In this document: piece by piece, positions 45,010 to 56,900 of the stretch
How the letters are laid out: every line of letters begins with the position of its first letter
How positions within the stretch are numbered: the stretch's first letter is position 1
From: Pelodera strongyloides
Taxonomy: Eukaryota > Nematoda > Chromadorea > Rhabditida > Rhabditidae
DNA length: 64,000 bases
Reading direction: 5' to 3'
NCBI GenBank assembly: GCA_036852015.1
Contig: JAANDG010000078.1
Span: forward strand, 124,001-188,000
Made by a program: the position numbers and the translations under genes
Notes under the pieces: model-generated
The model's input: the letters and a program-made list of their open reading frames with translations, nothing else
Told to the model about the DNA's origin: nothing
The model's database searches: none

Positions 45010-46720
45010 ATGAAACGGTACATCATATTATTTATCCTGCTCGTGCCTAATATCGTTGAAAATGTAAGATTTGTAAAGTTTTATGGTACGTGGTATCGAA
45101 ACGTGCAGTAGCAAACGTCATTGATTGTAAGTTGCGTATAGTACAGGCACGTAGTCCACCATACGTTTTCACGTTTCCACGTGTCACACATTTTTTTGTG
45201 GGTATTTATTGAGGAATTGACGACAGCGCTCACTGTATAACATCGTACACCTTACTTCGTAGCCAGGCAGTGCTCAAGATCAAACCATGGCTTTTTAGCT
45301 TGTTCCTTATTTAAAAATTCCCTAGAGTGCTCCTGATATGAAGAATTTTTCATATTAACGAGCAAAAAAAGAAAAGCAGATTCCTTTTTTCTAATTCTCT
45401 ATGGAAATGAGTAATCGGACAACCAGTGTGTTGCTGCACAAAAATGGAATTTGCAAATTAATATCGTAATATAATCCATGGGGTACTCACCTTGCTTGCT
45501 TACTCCGTTTCACGAGGAAAGTGAAAATGAGGGGAAAATATTTTAAAGCGAAATACTGACCGGTTTTTTGAGACGTATCGTGGACGACAGAATTTTTACG
45601 TGTTTATGCTAATTTGCTCGAATTTAGCTCGATTTTTTATTCTAGTTTATGCTCACTAAGCTACATAAGAATGCTGGTGCCCTCGGTGTTTCAAATACCG
45701 GCCGTTATTTCGCTTTAACCAATAATACGTACAACTACTAGATATTAGTTGCAAGTAAATATTTTCCTAATTTAGAGAAATATTCGGGGCGCACAGGAAC
45801 TTCTGACGATGATGAGACCGAAAGGTATGTATATTGTAAGCCTGCTTGTCTATAGTCGCGCGCAAGTGGTTTACCATGTTTCATATGCTAATCGGGCGAC
45901 CAAGTGTTCGCGAAACCGTCGCGATTTCGACGCCAGTCCGTTGCTTGTTTCTCAACGACTTCTGTTCCAGTTTGCGCCGAGGCTCTTCGTAATCCCACAG
46001 AGTTTTTCTATCACTGTCCGACTCCGAATCCAACAGACGTGCTCGATTGGCCCTGTGTTCGGTATTCAGATTTATGTAACGGATACGACGAGTGCCCAAA
46101 TGGAGAAGACGAACATCCCAGAATGTGCATGTTTCATAATTTGGTCGGTTTCTTTTCTTTTCGTCTCGTCTTCTACTCTTGTTCGCAACCGCGCTCGCCC
46201 CTCTTTTTGACCCACTGCGCGGTTGTCCGGGGGTGCGCCGCGCCGTTGACTTCCCCGAGGCACCGCGCACCTATCCGCGCAGTTGCAAACTTCGCGGCTG
46301 TGTTCGCCCGCACTGGAAACTGCGCGCTGGCTACTCGTGCACCCCAATTTACGCGGATGGGAGAGGGTGCGCTGCACACCCATGAATGTACTATCGAATC
46401 CACTGATTTTGCCAAGCGCGCTGTTGTTCGCGATAATCAACTTCTAACAGATTGACCAACCATTCCAACTAAATTTTGCTTGTTATAATTGCCAATGATA
46501 AGGTGTACGTAGGCCAAGTGTACGTATTTATCCTCTGTACTATAATCTAAACATTTGAATAATATTGATTTATTATTAACTAAATAACTCCTTTCAGTTC
46601 TCATTCGAGCTAAATCTCATCAGAAAGGCGGTCTTTCAGTCGGCAATTCAGAATATCGAAGAAGAAGAAGAATCAGATGACAACCAATACAGTATACCCG
46701 GAGTTCGCTCACTCTGGTAA
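45010..46720 (+). CDS. Small secreted LDL-receptor class A protein (4 exons)
   Basis: Exons 45010-45063, 45776-45824, 45971-46143 and 46598-46720, with phase-compatible GT/AG junctions, give 132 aa. Residues 1-18 (MKRYIILFILLVPNIVEN) are a signal peptide ending exactly at the exon boundary. Residues 35-87 hold six cysteines (36, 50, 63, 70, 76, 87) in the LDLa pattern, with the calcium-binding stretch DLCNGYDECPNGEDE. The tail has a helix-like FSFELNLIRKAVFQ and an acidic run EEEEESDD. There is no membrane segment, so it is probably an extracellular ligand-type or matrix protein; the partner is unknown. An acceptor (TTTTTCAG) sits three bases before the ATG, fitting trans-splicing, and AATAAA follows 11 bp after the stop. 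Intron 3 contains an unusual GC-rich island. Confidence 0.9.
45542..45718. mobile_element. MITE-like palindrome, family A
   Basis: TTTAAAGCGAAATACTGACC and GGCCGTTATTTCGCTTTAA ends; LDLa gene intron 1, 57 bp before exon 2. Confidence 0.9.
46180..46440. other. GC- and CpG-rich island in intron 3 of LDLa gene
   Basis: GCGCCGCGCCG, CCGCGCAG, GAAACTGCGCGC and similar motifs make this block visibly richer in G, C and CpG than anything else in the window. Several frames stay open across it on both strands, as expected from low TA content. No protein match is recognised. Confidence 0.7.
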
Positions 46721-47016
46721 TCAATATTTCCAATAAAATAGTGTTTATAATGATCATGCTTATCATACATATCTGCGATTATCCAATTATGAACGATCTA
46801 AACACAGGGTTGTCTTTGGTTGACGTTCTGTATTTGTATTGATTATTAAGCAATAAATCGTTATTAATAAAGAGCACAAGGTTTCCAGGCATAGGATTCA
46901 ATGGCGATCGCAAAAAAAACCACTGAAGTGTAGCTAGCCTCGTGTCGTGTGTATAAAAATCGCTGTACAGTACTATACAAGAATACACTCTTTGTTCAAT
47001 ATACAAGAAAAAACTT

Positions 47017-47660
47017 AAACGCCTGGTTTTTGAAACGCATCGCGGACAACTTAAAGGGATAGGTTCATCTCAAATCACCTCTCTTTTTATTGTTTTTATT
47101 GATAACAACGCAAGTATCATTCACAATGAAAATTAAATCAATCACAGAACAATACGCCTCGAAGAAGAAGCTTCCTTTATTGGAAGCTAGTTGATCGGAA
47201 GCCAAAATCTAAACTCAAAAACTAATACCGTACACTGGCAATTAGCGGGCTAATGGCAAATAGCCAAGAGCGGATTAAATTATACTACACGGGAAATAAT
47301 GACCTGCCGAGTGTAGTTTGTAACTTGGCTAATTGCCATTAGCCCGCTCGATCTGTGTACGGTATTAGTTTTTGAGTTTAGATTTTGGCTTCCGATCAAC
47401 TAGCTTCCAATAAAGGAAGCTTCTTCTGCGAGTCGTATTGTTCTGTGATTGATTTAATTTTCATTGTGAATGATATTTGTGCTATTATTAATGGAAACAA
47501 TAAAAAGAGAGGTGATTTGAGATGAACCTATCCCTTTAATGCTTACGAGTCATGTTAATTTACTCAATTTTTTATTCTGATTTGTGCTCATTTGCATAAG
47601 ATGAACAAAAATGCTGGTGTTCCCGATGCGTTTCAAAAACCGGCCGGTACTTTGTTTTAA
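47017..47660. mobile_element. Family-A element split by a family-C insertion
   Basis: The left fragment CTGGTTTTTGAAACGCATCG-CGGACAAC stops at 47050 and the right fragment resumes at 47540 (TGCTTACGAGTC) through CCGGCCGGTACTTTG. Between them is a complete family-C element. Confidence 0.85.
47051..47539. mobile_element. Foldback MITE, family C copy 3
   Basis: TTAAAGGGATAGGTTCATCTC and its inverse form the ends; long arms pair (CAAAATCTAAACTCAAAAAC, ATTGATTTAATTTTCATTG). TTAA at both ends is the apparent target duplication in the family-A element. Confidence 0.9.
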
Positions 47661-47970
47661 AAGAAAGACTAGGACTGGTGGGCAAGTATTAATTTAATAC
47701 AAATTAAACGAGGTAGAAGTTTGTTATTACTAACCGAGACCACAGTGGGTTGCTGTAATTTTATATAATTAAGATTTTCTTTTCCATAATAACTTCTTAT
47801 AGACATCAATCACATAGTTTAAGCAAGCTACTCTAAATACCGGTATCATGATACATTTTTTTTCTGTGAACTTTTACAAATCAATAAAAAACATACTGCG
47901 TAGTACGTAACAGTACGTCAGTGAAATAAAGTAATGTAAAGCCTAAAATTAGTTTCCCCTAATCACCGTA

Positions 47971-50900
47971 TCAATTGAGTGTTGCATAGATATGTTCTGG
48001 TTCGAGGGATAAATTGATAACTTGAGAAAGACGACCGGGTAGACGCTGCTCAACGCACACTGTGTTCGAGGAGAGGATCTGAAAATATTCTTTTTCATGG
48101 AAAGTCAAAAGATGTAAAAAAACATGGATAACGACCAGGCGTCATCGCATGACATCGCGGCGTCATCGCATGACTTTTGCTCATACAAGACCAATGCAAA
48201 ATTGATGCTCCAGGTTTTCTGTGTTATTCTTTGACTGTTTGGATGAGCATGACTACTTCCTTTTTCATTCCTTGCCCAACGTATACACCTGAGTTGTTGA
48301 GTCCCTAGCCTAAGGGGATAGTTATACCGTTATACGATAAGCTCTTCGTTAATAATTTCCATGTGATATGTACCTCTAGTAACCGTATTCCATTGCCTCG
48401 AACCCACGTGAGAAGTTCCGAGAGGGCAGAGGTCGAACCACCACAGTCACGCATTCTCTGAAATTAATGCTGATTATTAAAATGTAATTTATTTAATTGA
48501 AGTCAGGAGGCGAGCCAGTAATAAGGATGCAGCAAAAGGAAATGGAGCAATACTATACAGATAATAATTATTGTCATAGTTATGTATCTTGTTTATATAA
48601 TGAGGATACAACGTGCTGTTTTTACGTATATACATCTTTACCTTTGTATTTTAAGCGTCCTAGGTACGGGTGGTCCCTGGGTAAAGGTAAAGGTAAATTA
48701 ACTGTGCTACCTTACCTGTGTGTATGAGTTTGCCATGTCTCTGAATTGGTCGGGCGTCACTGGCGGAACGCGTGCAATCCTCTTGAATAAATCGGAACCC
48801 AGTGGCCTTAGACGAGCAATGTCCTAAAATAATCGGCATATTTATAGTCAATGATCATCGATACTTCATCATTCACAGACTAATTGATGTGTATGTTGAT
48901 TACACAGAAAAGAACTTTTTTTGTCAACAATTCTGGGTGGTCTAGAGGATAAAGCTACAACGGTAAAAAAATGGTGCAACGGTAAAAAAATGGCACGACG
49001 GTAAAAAATGGTGCAACGGTAAGAAAAATGGTACAACGGTAAAAAAACTGAAATATGGAAAATTACCTTAGCGAATAAAAGCCGCGATGATGGAGAATCG
49101 ACATTCAGCACATGAGTTCCCGTTGAGAAACAATCCATCTTAAATATAAATAAATAATAACATTACCCCAGGTTTAATTACCCAGGTTTAATTACCCAAG
49201 TTTGAGGTATTTATTCCTTGTCCTGATGATGCCGAAAGGTGAAACGTTGACACAAAGATTTGGTTTACATCTGTCTTATCGGGGGTCGTACTAATTGTAA
49301 GCACGAAGATTCTACCTATTCTACAACTAATAACATGTTCATGTACTTATGACACTGTGCCAGCAAAAGACATTCAAATTAAAGCGAAATGCTAGCCTCT
49401 TTAGAAAATTTGCATATGATAAGCAAATCCTATGTATCCTATGCTAATTTTGTACGATTGCCGTGGACGATCGTACAAAATTAGCATAGGATACATAGAA
49501 ATTGCTTATCATATGCAAATTTTCCAAAGGGGCTAGCATTTCGCTTTAAGAAAAATGTTCTATGCAGAGAACTACCTACCATAGTTTGTGCTATAACGGG
49601 CAGATTCCCTTCGGCGGCCGGATTTTCACCTATATCAAATAAAGTCCTCGGTGTGCTAATTACTCCAGCCCAAACGCTTAGAATCCAGCAATTGGCTTTC
49701 CACTGTGAGACGAGACCAGGGTCAGACACCTGAAAAGTTTTTAACCCTTGTATAAAAGTATCTCAGGCGTAATTTTGTTTCCAAGTATCCCAAAAATTCC
49801 GGATGATTCTGTCAGTACTATCGTATTGCTGCACGAAACTTGCATATATAATGTGAAAAATTATTCTCGTGTAGTTCCAAGAGACGGTAAATTTTCAGCA
49901 TACTTGGAAACCCCATAAAGTTGTAACCGATTTATCTTAAGCAGTGTTTTTGTAATTGTTTACCGAGGAGAGTCATTATCACTGCTGGCAATCAGGCTAA
50001 TGTTAGATCATTATTTGCAAAGTCTTACAGAATAATGTGGTTTCCAAGAACGGTGAATTTTTTTTTTTTTTTTTTTTTTTTTGAGCTACACGATTTTTTA
50101 ATTTTTCATATTATATATGCAAGTTTCGTGCAGAAATATGGTAGTATTGACAGAATCACACCGAATTTTTGGGGTGCTCGAAAACCCCATAAGTATGATC
50201 GTTAGGTCACAGCTTACTTACTATACGATAACTATAACCGTACCGCATTCCGATTCGCTTCTTGATCGATGAAATCGAATATATATTTGAGCATAAGTGG
50301 ATAATCGTTATCTTCGGCGAATAGGACGGATTCCAAGAAGTCGTCGATATATTTCTGCACAGTGCCCTTGCTGAATTGGGGAATTCTGTTTATTTATTGT
50401 TTATATTTATGCATGGTTCATGGCAAAACATAAAGATTGAGGAAGCGGAGTGGTATTTTAACATCTAACATCTCAAATCTCTAACATTTAATCAATAAGC
50501 TTCTTTATTCATTTATACGATACTGTTTAAGTTGAGCCTTAAAGCGAAATGCTACCCTCTTTGGAAAATTTGCATATGATAAGCAAATCCTATGTATCCT
50601 ATACTAATTTTGTACGATTGCCGTGGACGATCGTACAAAATTAGCATAGGATACATAGGATTTGCTTATCATATGCAAATTTTCCAAAGGGGCTAGCATT
50701 TCGCTTTAAGTAAGAACCGAACTCCTTAAAAATCCTAAAGTTTAACGCTCCCACCTCGTCAGAAGCCTTGTCAGATAAACCTCCGGTATGCTCTTCGGTA
50801 TCGTGTCGTTGAACTTTTTCTTTTTATCCAACGTCTTCATAGGTGTCATGAGGTGATAAATCGGTGATGAATATGCAGAATATGGATTGGAAGACCGATC

Positions 50901-53900
50901 GATTGATGACCAACTTGACTGCCCACTGTCCGCGGCACTATCTGCAAGGAAGAACAGATAACTTGGCCCGTGATAACTTTGAAACCACCACCCGGCGAGG
51001 GAATCATGGGCGATCCATCTTGGCATTGGCCCGAAGACGCCGAGCAATTTGTCATCTGGAACACGTCGCCCGTACTCAGGGCCTCTGCGGAACGTGTTAT
51101 AAGCAATTTTGTACTCCCTTATAAAAGATGCACGCTCTTGACGCGTAAAAGACATTTAAACTTTTATAACTAATAAATAATATCAGTACTTGCGAACCAC
51201 GAAACCAGTGAATATATAATAAAATCGACAGCAGCCCTCCAAACTCGTCATATTTCCGTAACACTATATTGGAAGAAAACGAGGAATAATCTTAGAATTA
51301 GACCATGACGCTGGCCTGCGATAGTATCACTAACTAAATTACCGTCATTCCCATTCCCCTATAGTCAATTAGCTGGACTGGTTCGCATCCCAAGCATGCG
51401 CATCTGTGTTGAGTGCCTCAATAAAAAATGTGGCTTACATCGATGTAATAGGGTTCCCTTTGAAGACGGCATCATAACTAGAAGTCCTTGATGTGGGACA
51501 CCCAAAGATGACAAAGTATTCAAACGACGTAATTTCTCTCCGGACTCTTCGTGTAGAAGAATATTACCACGTTGAGGGTCTTGCCATTCTGAAACAACCT
51601 TATTTATATTTTGCTATATTTATATTTAGTTATTTAGTAAACTTTACTTATATTTTGCGACATTTAGTACAAATAGGAGTGAAATAATTGAGCATTTTTT
51701 ATCCAAACAAAACGAGAACAGCGATGACTATATTGTATCGTATATAATGCAACGCTAATTTCCTTGCCGCGCTTCTCAAAACTTGTAGTAAATTCCAAAA
51801 GAGATGAGTAACAACTGACCAATGTCAAAGTTATCGAGTGCGGGTCTCTGCGAGTGTGGTACCCCTTTAAAAACGACATCCAAAATTTTCGATTTTGCCT
51901 GGGCCACTGAATCACATGCGAGAAGATGAACGGTGTAGGGTCCACGGCCGTCAAGATTCATTACGAACACATCCTGAAGGACAGTTTAAATGTTTGCATA
52001 TTTGTCTTAAAGCGAAATACCGGCCGGTTTTTGAAACACATCGAGTACACTCGCACGTTATGCAGCTTATGCAAATGAACATAAATTGGAATAAAAAATC
52101 GAGCTAAAGAGCAAATTAGCATAAATACGCAAGAATTCAGTTGTTCACGTTGCGTTTCAGAAACCGGCCGGTATTTCGCTTTAATTTACATATAGAAGAC
52201 GTCCTTAGGCTTAGGAACGGGTTAGTGCAGGTGCAGAATTTCTTGCTCATTGCTAGTGTCTACCTATCCTATATTATAGCCGGAATAAGTTTCTAACCTG
52301 TGATTTCTCTACCGTATTTTTCCAAATTTGTTTAGTTTCCTCGCTATCAAGTCCAGAAAATGGATTTATCATGTTATGGTATAGATTAATAATTTACGGA
52401 ACGGTTTCGAACTACCTAATTAATTGACACATTATATATAATATAAATGTGACCAATTAATTAATAAATAATTAATTAAAATAATACCAATGGGGTGGCG
52501 TCGACAGTTTCTCTCAGTAATTTCGACTCATTTATTGTGTATCTGGCGTGACCCGTGACACCATCAGCGGGACCCTTCTCACTCTTAAAATAATAGTTTT
52601 TTTTTTGCTTTCTCCTTGGGCATAGAAGCAACTAACCCTTGTTCAAATTATTTTCTTATTCGGGAACCAATATATCTTACTTGCATTATGATTTACTATA
52701 AGAGGAACACAGGCACACAGGCTATTATGAAGCACGAGCATTATTTACCACCAGATCGTTTGAATGTTTGATTAAATTTTGTTCTTTATGGGTTGAAGAA
52801 AAAGTTCAACTGTCCCCTATTTAAGGAAAATGTTTATTTTGAAAATAGCATAGGAAAGAGTAGTGTACTTGTACTGTAGTGTACTACCGTAGCCTCTAAT
52901 GGGAAAGATACTTGCAATAAAAACACAAACCTGTACTTTCAACGCTCGATACAACATGTAAAATTTGCTGCCCGAATCCTGTATTAAATGATCGTAGAGG
53001 CAAATTGAAAGCCATTTTGAAAAGAGTCTTTCCACTAAAGACTCACTCCTTCGGAATAAGAGGGCACCATTTCCACTCTAAAAAATGTCAATAGTTATTT
53101 AGGAGTTACAGGATTTCTGTAGGCGTTCTACTTGGGCTGTAAAAAGTTACGTGATTTATCTATCATGGCGTATCTTATTTGTTAGGCACCTTCCCCTTAC
53201 ATACAATTCAACACCTTTCTTACTGTCACGCGCCTGTAAATTTATGCTTTTTTTGTGTAATTGATCAATTAGATATATTCGATGTATCCAATTGGTTAGC
53301 CATCGTCCGAACATCTACTTATTGGACACATATACCGTAATTGGACTATTGGACACGTATACAGTAACCAGCTCACCTGTACACATTTCCCTATATGCTC
53401 GCTTATCAGAGTTAGCACGATCTCTGAAAGATAGTGGAAGTTTCTGGAGAGGGCAGAGATGATAAGTGACGAGATCAGGTTCTTCTCAGCTGGACACATG
53501 GAGGGATCAGACTCAGCAGTGTAGACGAGAGACAACACGAAAGGAGGAGACGAGAGAAGAGCATCGAACTGGGCTAACGTTACAGGGAGAGTGCATCCTA
53601 AAGTGAGGGAAAGGTAAGACAATACAGTAACTTTGGGCGCTCTCCATAGATACTGTACTCCTACAGGACCCTAAAATACTCCCAACATTGTCAACTCGAT
53701 GAGCAGATCCTTAATGGTCCCCAGCAAGGATCTGCTCATCGAGTGCAACCACCCCCCCCCCTGAAAAGGGTCTTTGTATTGCACCTTCAGAACGTAATGT
53801 TTCATGGTTATATTACAAGCTTGCGCACAAGACGTTTCATGGTTATATTACAAGCTTGCGCACAAGACGTTTCATGGTTATATGTTACAAGCGTGCGCAC

Positions 53901-56900
53901 AAAAAGGGATGTTGGACTCAGTGAACTAAACAAAAAAAGCAAAATTATTTCCGTTATTAGGACTCACTTTCATATTGAATATCTAACAATAAGTAACAGA
54001 ATTTTTTCCAAACCATAACTTGGTACAAAATAGAATTACCGTAGAGTGAAGCGTTCGGATGTGGTACAGTATCCGTCCAGAGTAATCGATTGACGAATTC
54101 GTTGAGCGGATGGAAATGCAAGTTATCGATCTCGTCCTCGCCGCAAGGAGCCAGTGAAGTTTGCAGTTCGGCAAATGCCTATATTAAGACCCATTATGCC
54201 TTATACTCAAAAACAAAAAGCCTGCATGTGCATAAGGAAATCTATGTCCATCAACAGAATAAATAATAACGTTTCGCTTTCTTCATATTTGTGCTACAGT
54301 TGCTTTAATCGACAAAACTGCATGTTGCATATATTTTTCTCATGAATTGTATATGTGCGTAATAAATTATTATTATTATTAATCATAATAGACAAAAGGG
54401 AGAATACTCGCACGATAGACACGCATTCGAGATATTACGACTGATGTAATTGTTTTCATCGGCATCAAAGCTGTCAAGGTCAGTCGAGGGAGCCATACGC
54501 GCGTAGGCGACGGAATCTCAGGAAACCGACGATGCCACATGAAAGAGCATTGCTTCTGCACACTTCAACAAAACGATTCGTTAGTTCGTAGCTCAGATCC
54601 GAGAGGTAAAGCAATATTAAAGCGAAATACCGGCTGGTTTTTGAAACGCATCGTGGACAACTCAATGCTTACGTATTTATGCCAAGTTACTCCAATTTAG
54701 CTCGATTTTATTTTCTAATTCATGCAATTTGCATACGCACATAAGAATGCTGGTGCACTCGATAAACCGGCCGGCATTTCGCTTTAATAAGTATCGATTA
54801 CCTGTTTGCATTCCTTCCTCACATTACTTTCCAAGTGTTCCAATTGAAGTTGCACTTTCTTGTAATCCCGTTCCCTTTCAGTTCGTCGTTTTCTCAGAAC
54901 AACGAAGAGAAGCACAAGAACGACGATGAGCACCGCACCCTTTAAATATTTAAAAATTAGTTGCAAACTAGAGGAAACTCAGCTGTACGAGTAACGTTTT
55001 TGGTTTACCTTACTCAACAGTAAAAAATCCCAATATTGGGTTAGAAAAAGGTATTTTATCTACAGAATCCGATTGTTGTGGGTTTGGTAAGTAGTTCTCT
55101 GGATTTATAGTTTTACTAATACTAATGAGTTTCATTAATACTAATGAGAGAACTTGACACTTGTAATACTTTAGCAAGATAAAACCGAAAACTTACAAGA
55201 ACTAGGACGAAGAGGTAAATCCTCGAGAATGGTAAGGAATACGTGTACTCAATTGGGCCTAATTCATGAATTCGTCTTCCAACAACTGCTGTGACCAGCG
55301 GATGACTGCCACCGATTAGACTTCCTTAAAATATTAAATAATTACTCAAGATAATGAAAAACACAGTAGGTTTCTATTGGGCGACATTGCGCAAGCTTGA
55401 TTCTCGGTTCCCAAAGATCCCCACACTATTGTGTCCTTCAGCACGTATCTTTTCAATAACTTAATTATTCTGCAACGCCTCTCCTCATCCTTCTTCTATT
55501 GAGTTATTTATTGACAAAAGAAATAGCATGTAAAGGAAAGAGACTTCATATGAAAAGTTAAGCATCTTCGACAGGAAGTTGAGCAACAATATTACCTAAA
55601 TGATCCGTAGCCGCTGGTTGTACCTTAGGCGCCGTACAAGCCAATTGTTTATCGCTTACAACGGTAACGTAACATCGCTTTGAACCAATGAATATCTGAA
55701 ATTAATAATAATTTCTTTCCTTTCGTTTCATAATACCAGTTTTCGGTTTCATGTAGAACAAGATCAAGGATGAGGAAAGGAAGACACATCGCGATAAAAC
55801 TGTCCGCAATAAAAATTTATGTTTTGACGTATTGCTCTATGGCTAACCTTACAGTGTAGTATACAGTAATCGACGTGTGAAGAAACGTGCAAGACTCACC
55901 TGAAAATCCTGAGCTTCAGCCGTCTCCTTATGAAAACTTCCATCTATAATCAAGGGTTGATCAGGGTGATGGAGTCGTATTCCCTTGAATGGTTTGAATT
56001 CTGGATCTGGGACAACCATCATCTGAAGCCTAGGACCGAGATTCAGAAGCGATTTCACTCCGTCCATTTGAAAACCGATCGGGAACCTAAAATTAGTTCA
56101 TCATATGCTGACCTAAAATATCTGTAAAGTGTTGGTCATTCATGTCGAAGTGCCAACTTGTCACCTAATGTCAAACAATGTGTAACGCCTACTAAACGCA
56201 GTGTCGTAATCGATTCAAATTCACTTATTACGCCTGGGTTTGACATTTGACAACCAGAAACGAAACTAATGCACAAATAAGGATTTTGAAGTGACCCGCG
56301 TTGAAACTGGCTGTTGTGTTTTTATTATTGTTCTTTATCGACTAACCGTTGTAGTGCAGTATGCGTCGGAGGCGGGGCGACGACCTTTGGCGTGACGCAC
56401 ATCAAAACAGAAGAGTTGACTACAGAACACGGGGAAAAGTCGGAAACAATCTGTGCGGACGGAGGACTGTCTTGCACCAAAAAGAGTCTCACTGAGAGCA
56501 CAGAGTCGAAGTGATCTCCCTGAATTTTTTACTCCATAATTTATTTAATAAGTGATTATTTTCCTATTTCACTCTAGAAATGAGCATACAACGCGCAATA
56601 ATTTGAGCTAAAATGGTTGCGGAAACATCGTAAATACAGCACACGGCATCGAAGAACGCTAGTCAAGAGTATAAAATTATAAAATGAGCGTACTTTGATC
56701 ATAATCGACTTTCCTCCCGAGCGGACGCTGCTCATCGGATACACAGAAGTAACAATCGGATCTGGACGGTAGTGAAAGATATTCTGAGTGATTCGCTCGG
56801 CTCCGTCAACCACAATCTTAACGCGTCCCTCACGGTTGCTATCCCCACGAGGTGACGTTACACACTTCAACGTTTGTGTACCAGATACGTGAGTGAAGTT

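Larger units (their letters stand above)
46721..47970. other. Convergent intergenic stretch (LDLa gene / plexin)
   Basis: Both neighbours end here. It contains the LDLa AATAAA (46732) and the nested MITE pair (47017-47660). Nothing else is recognised. Confidence 0.65.

Noticed and set aside
45904..46455. 183-codon plus-strand ORF and its antisense frames
   Set aside because: It spans LDLa exon 3 in another frame and the GC-rich intron island; openness follows from low TA content.
50742..51155. 137-codon minus-strand ORF as a separate gene
   Set aside because: Its right part is SINE sequence; only 50755-50941 is coding, as a plexin exon.
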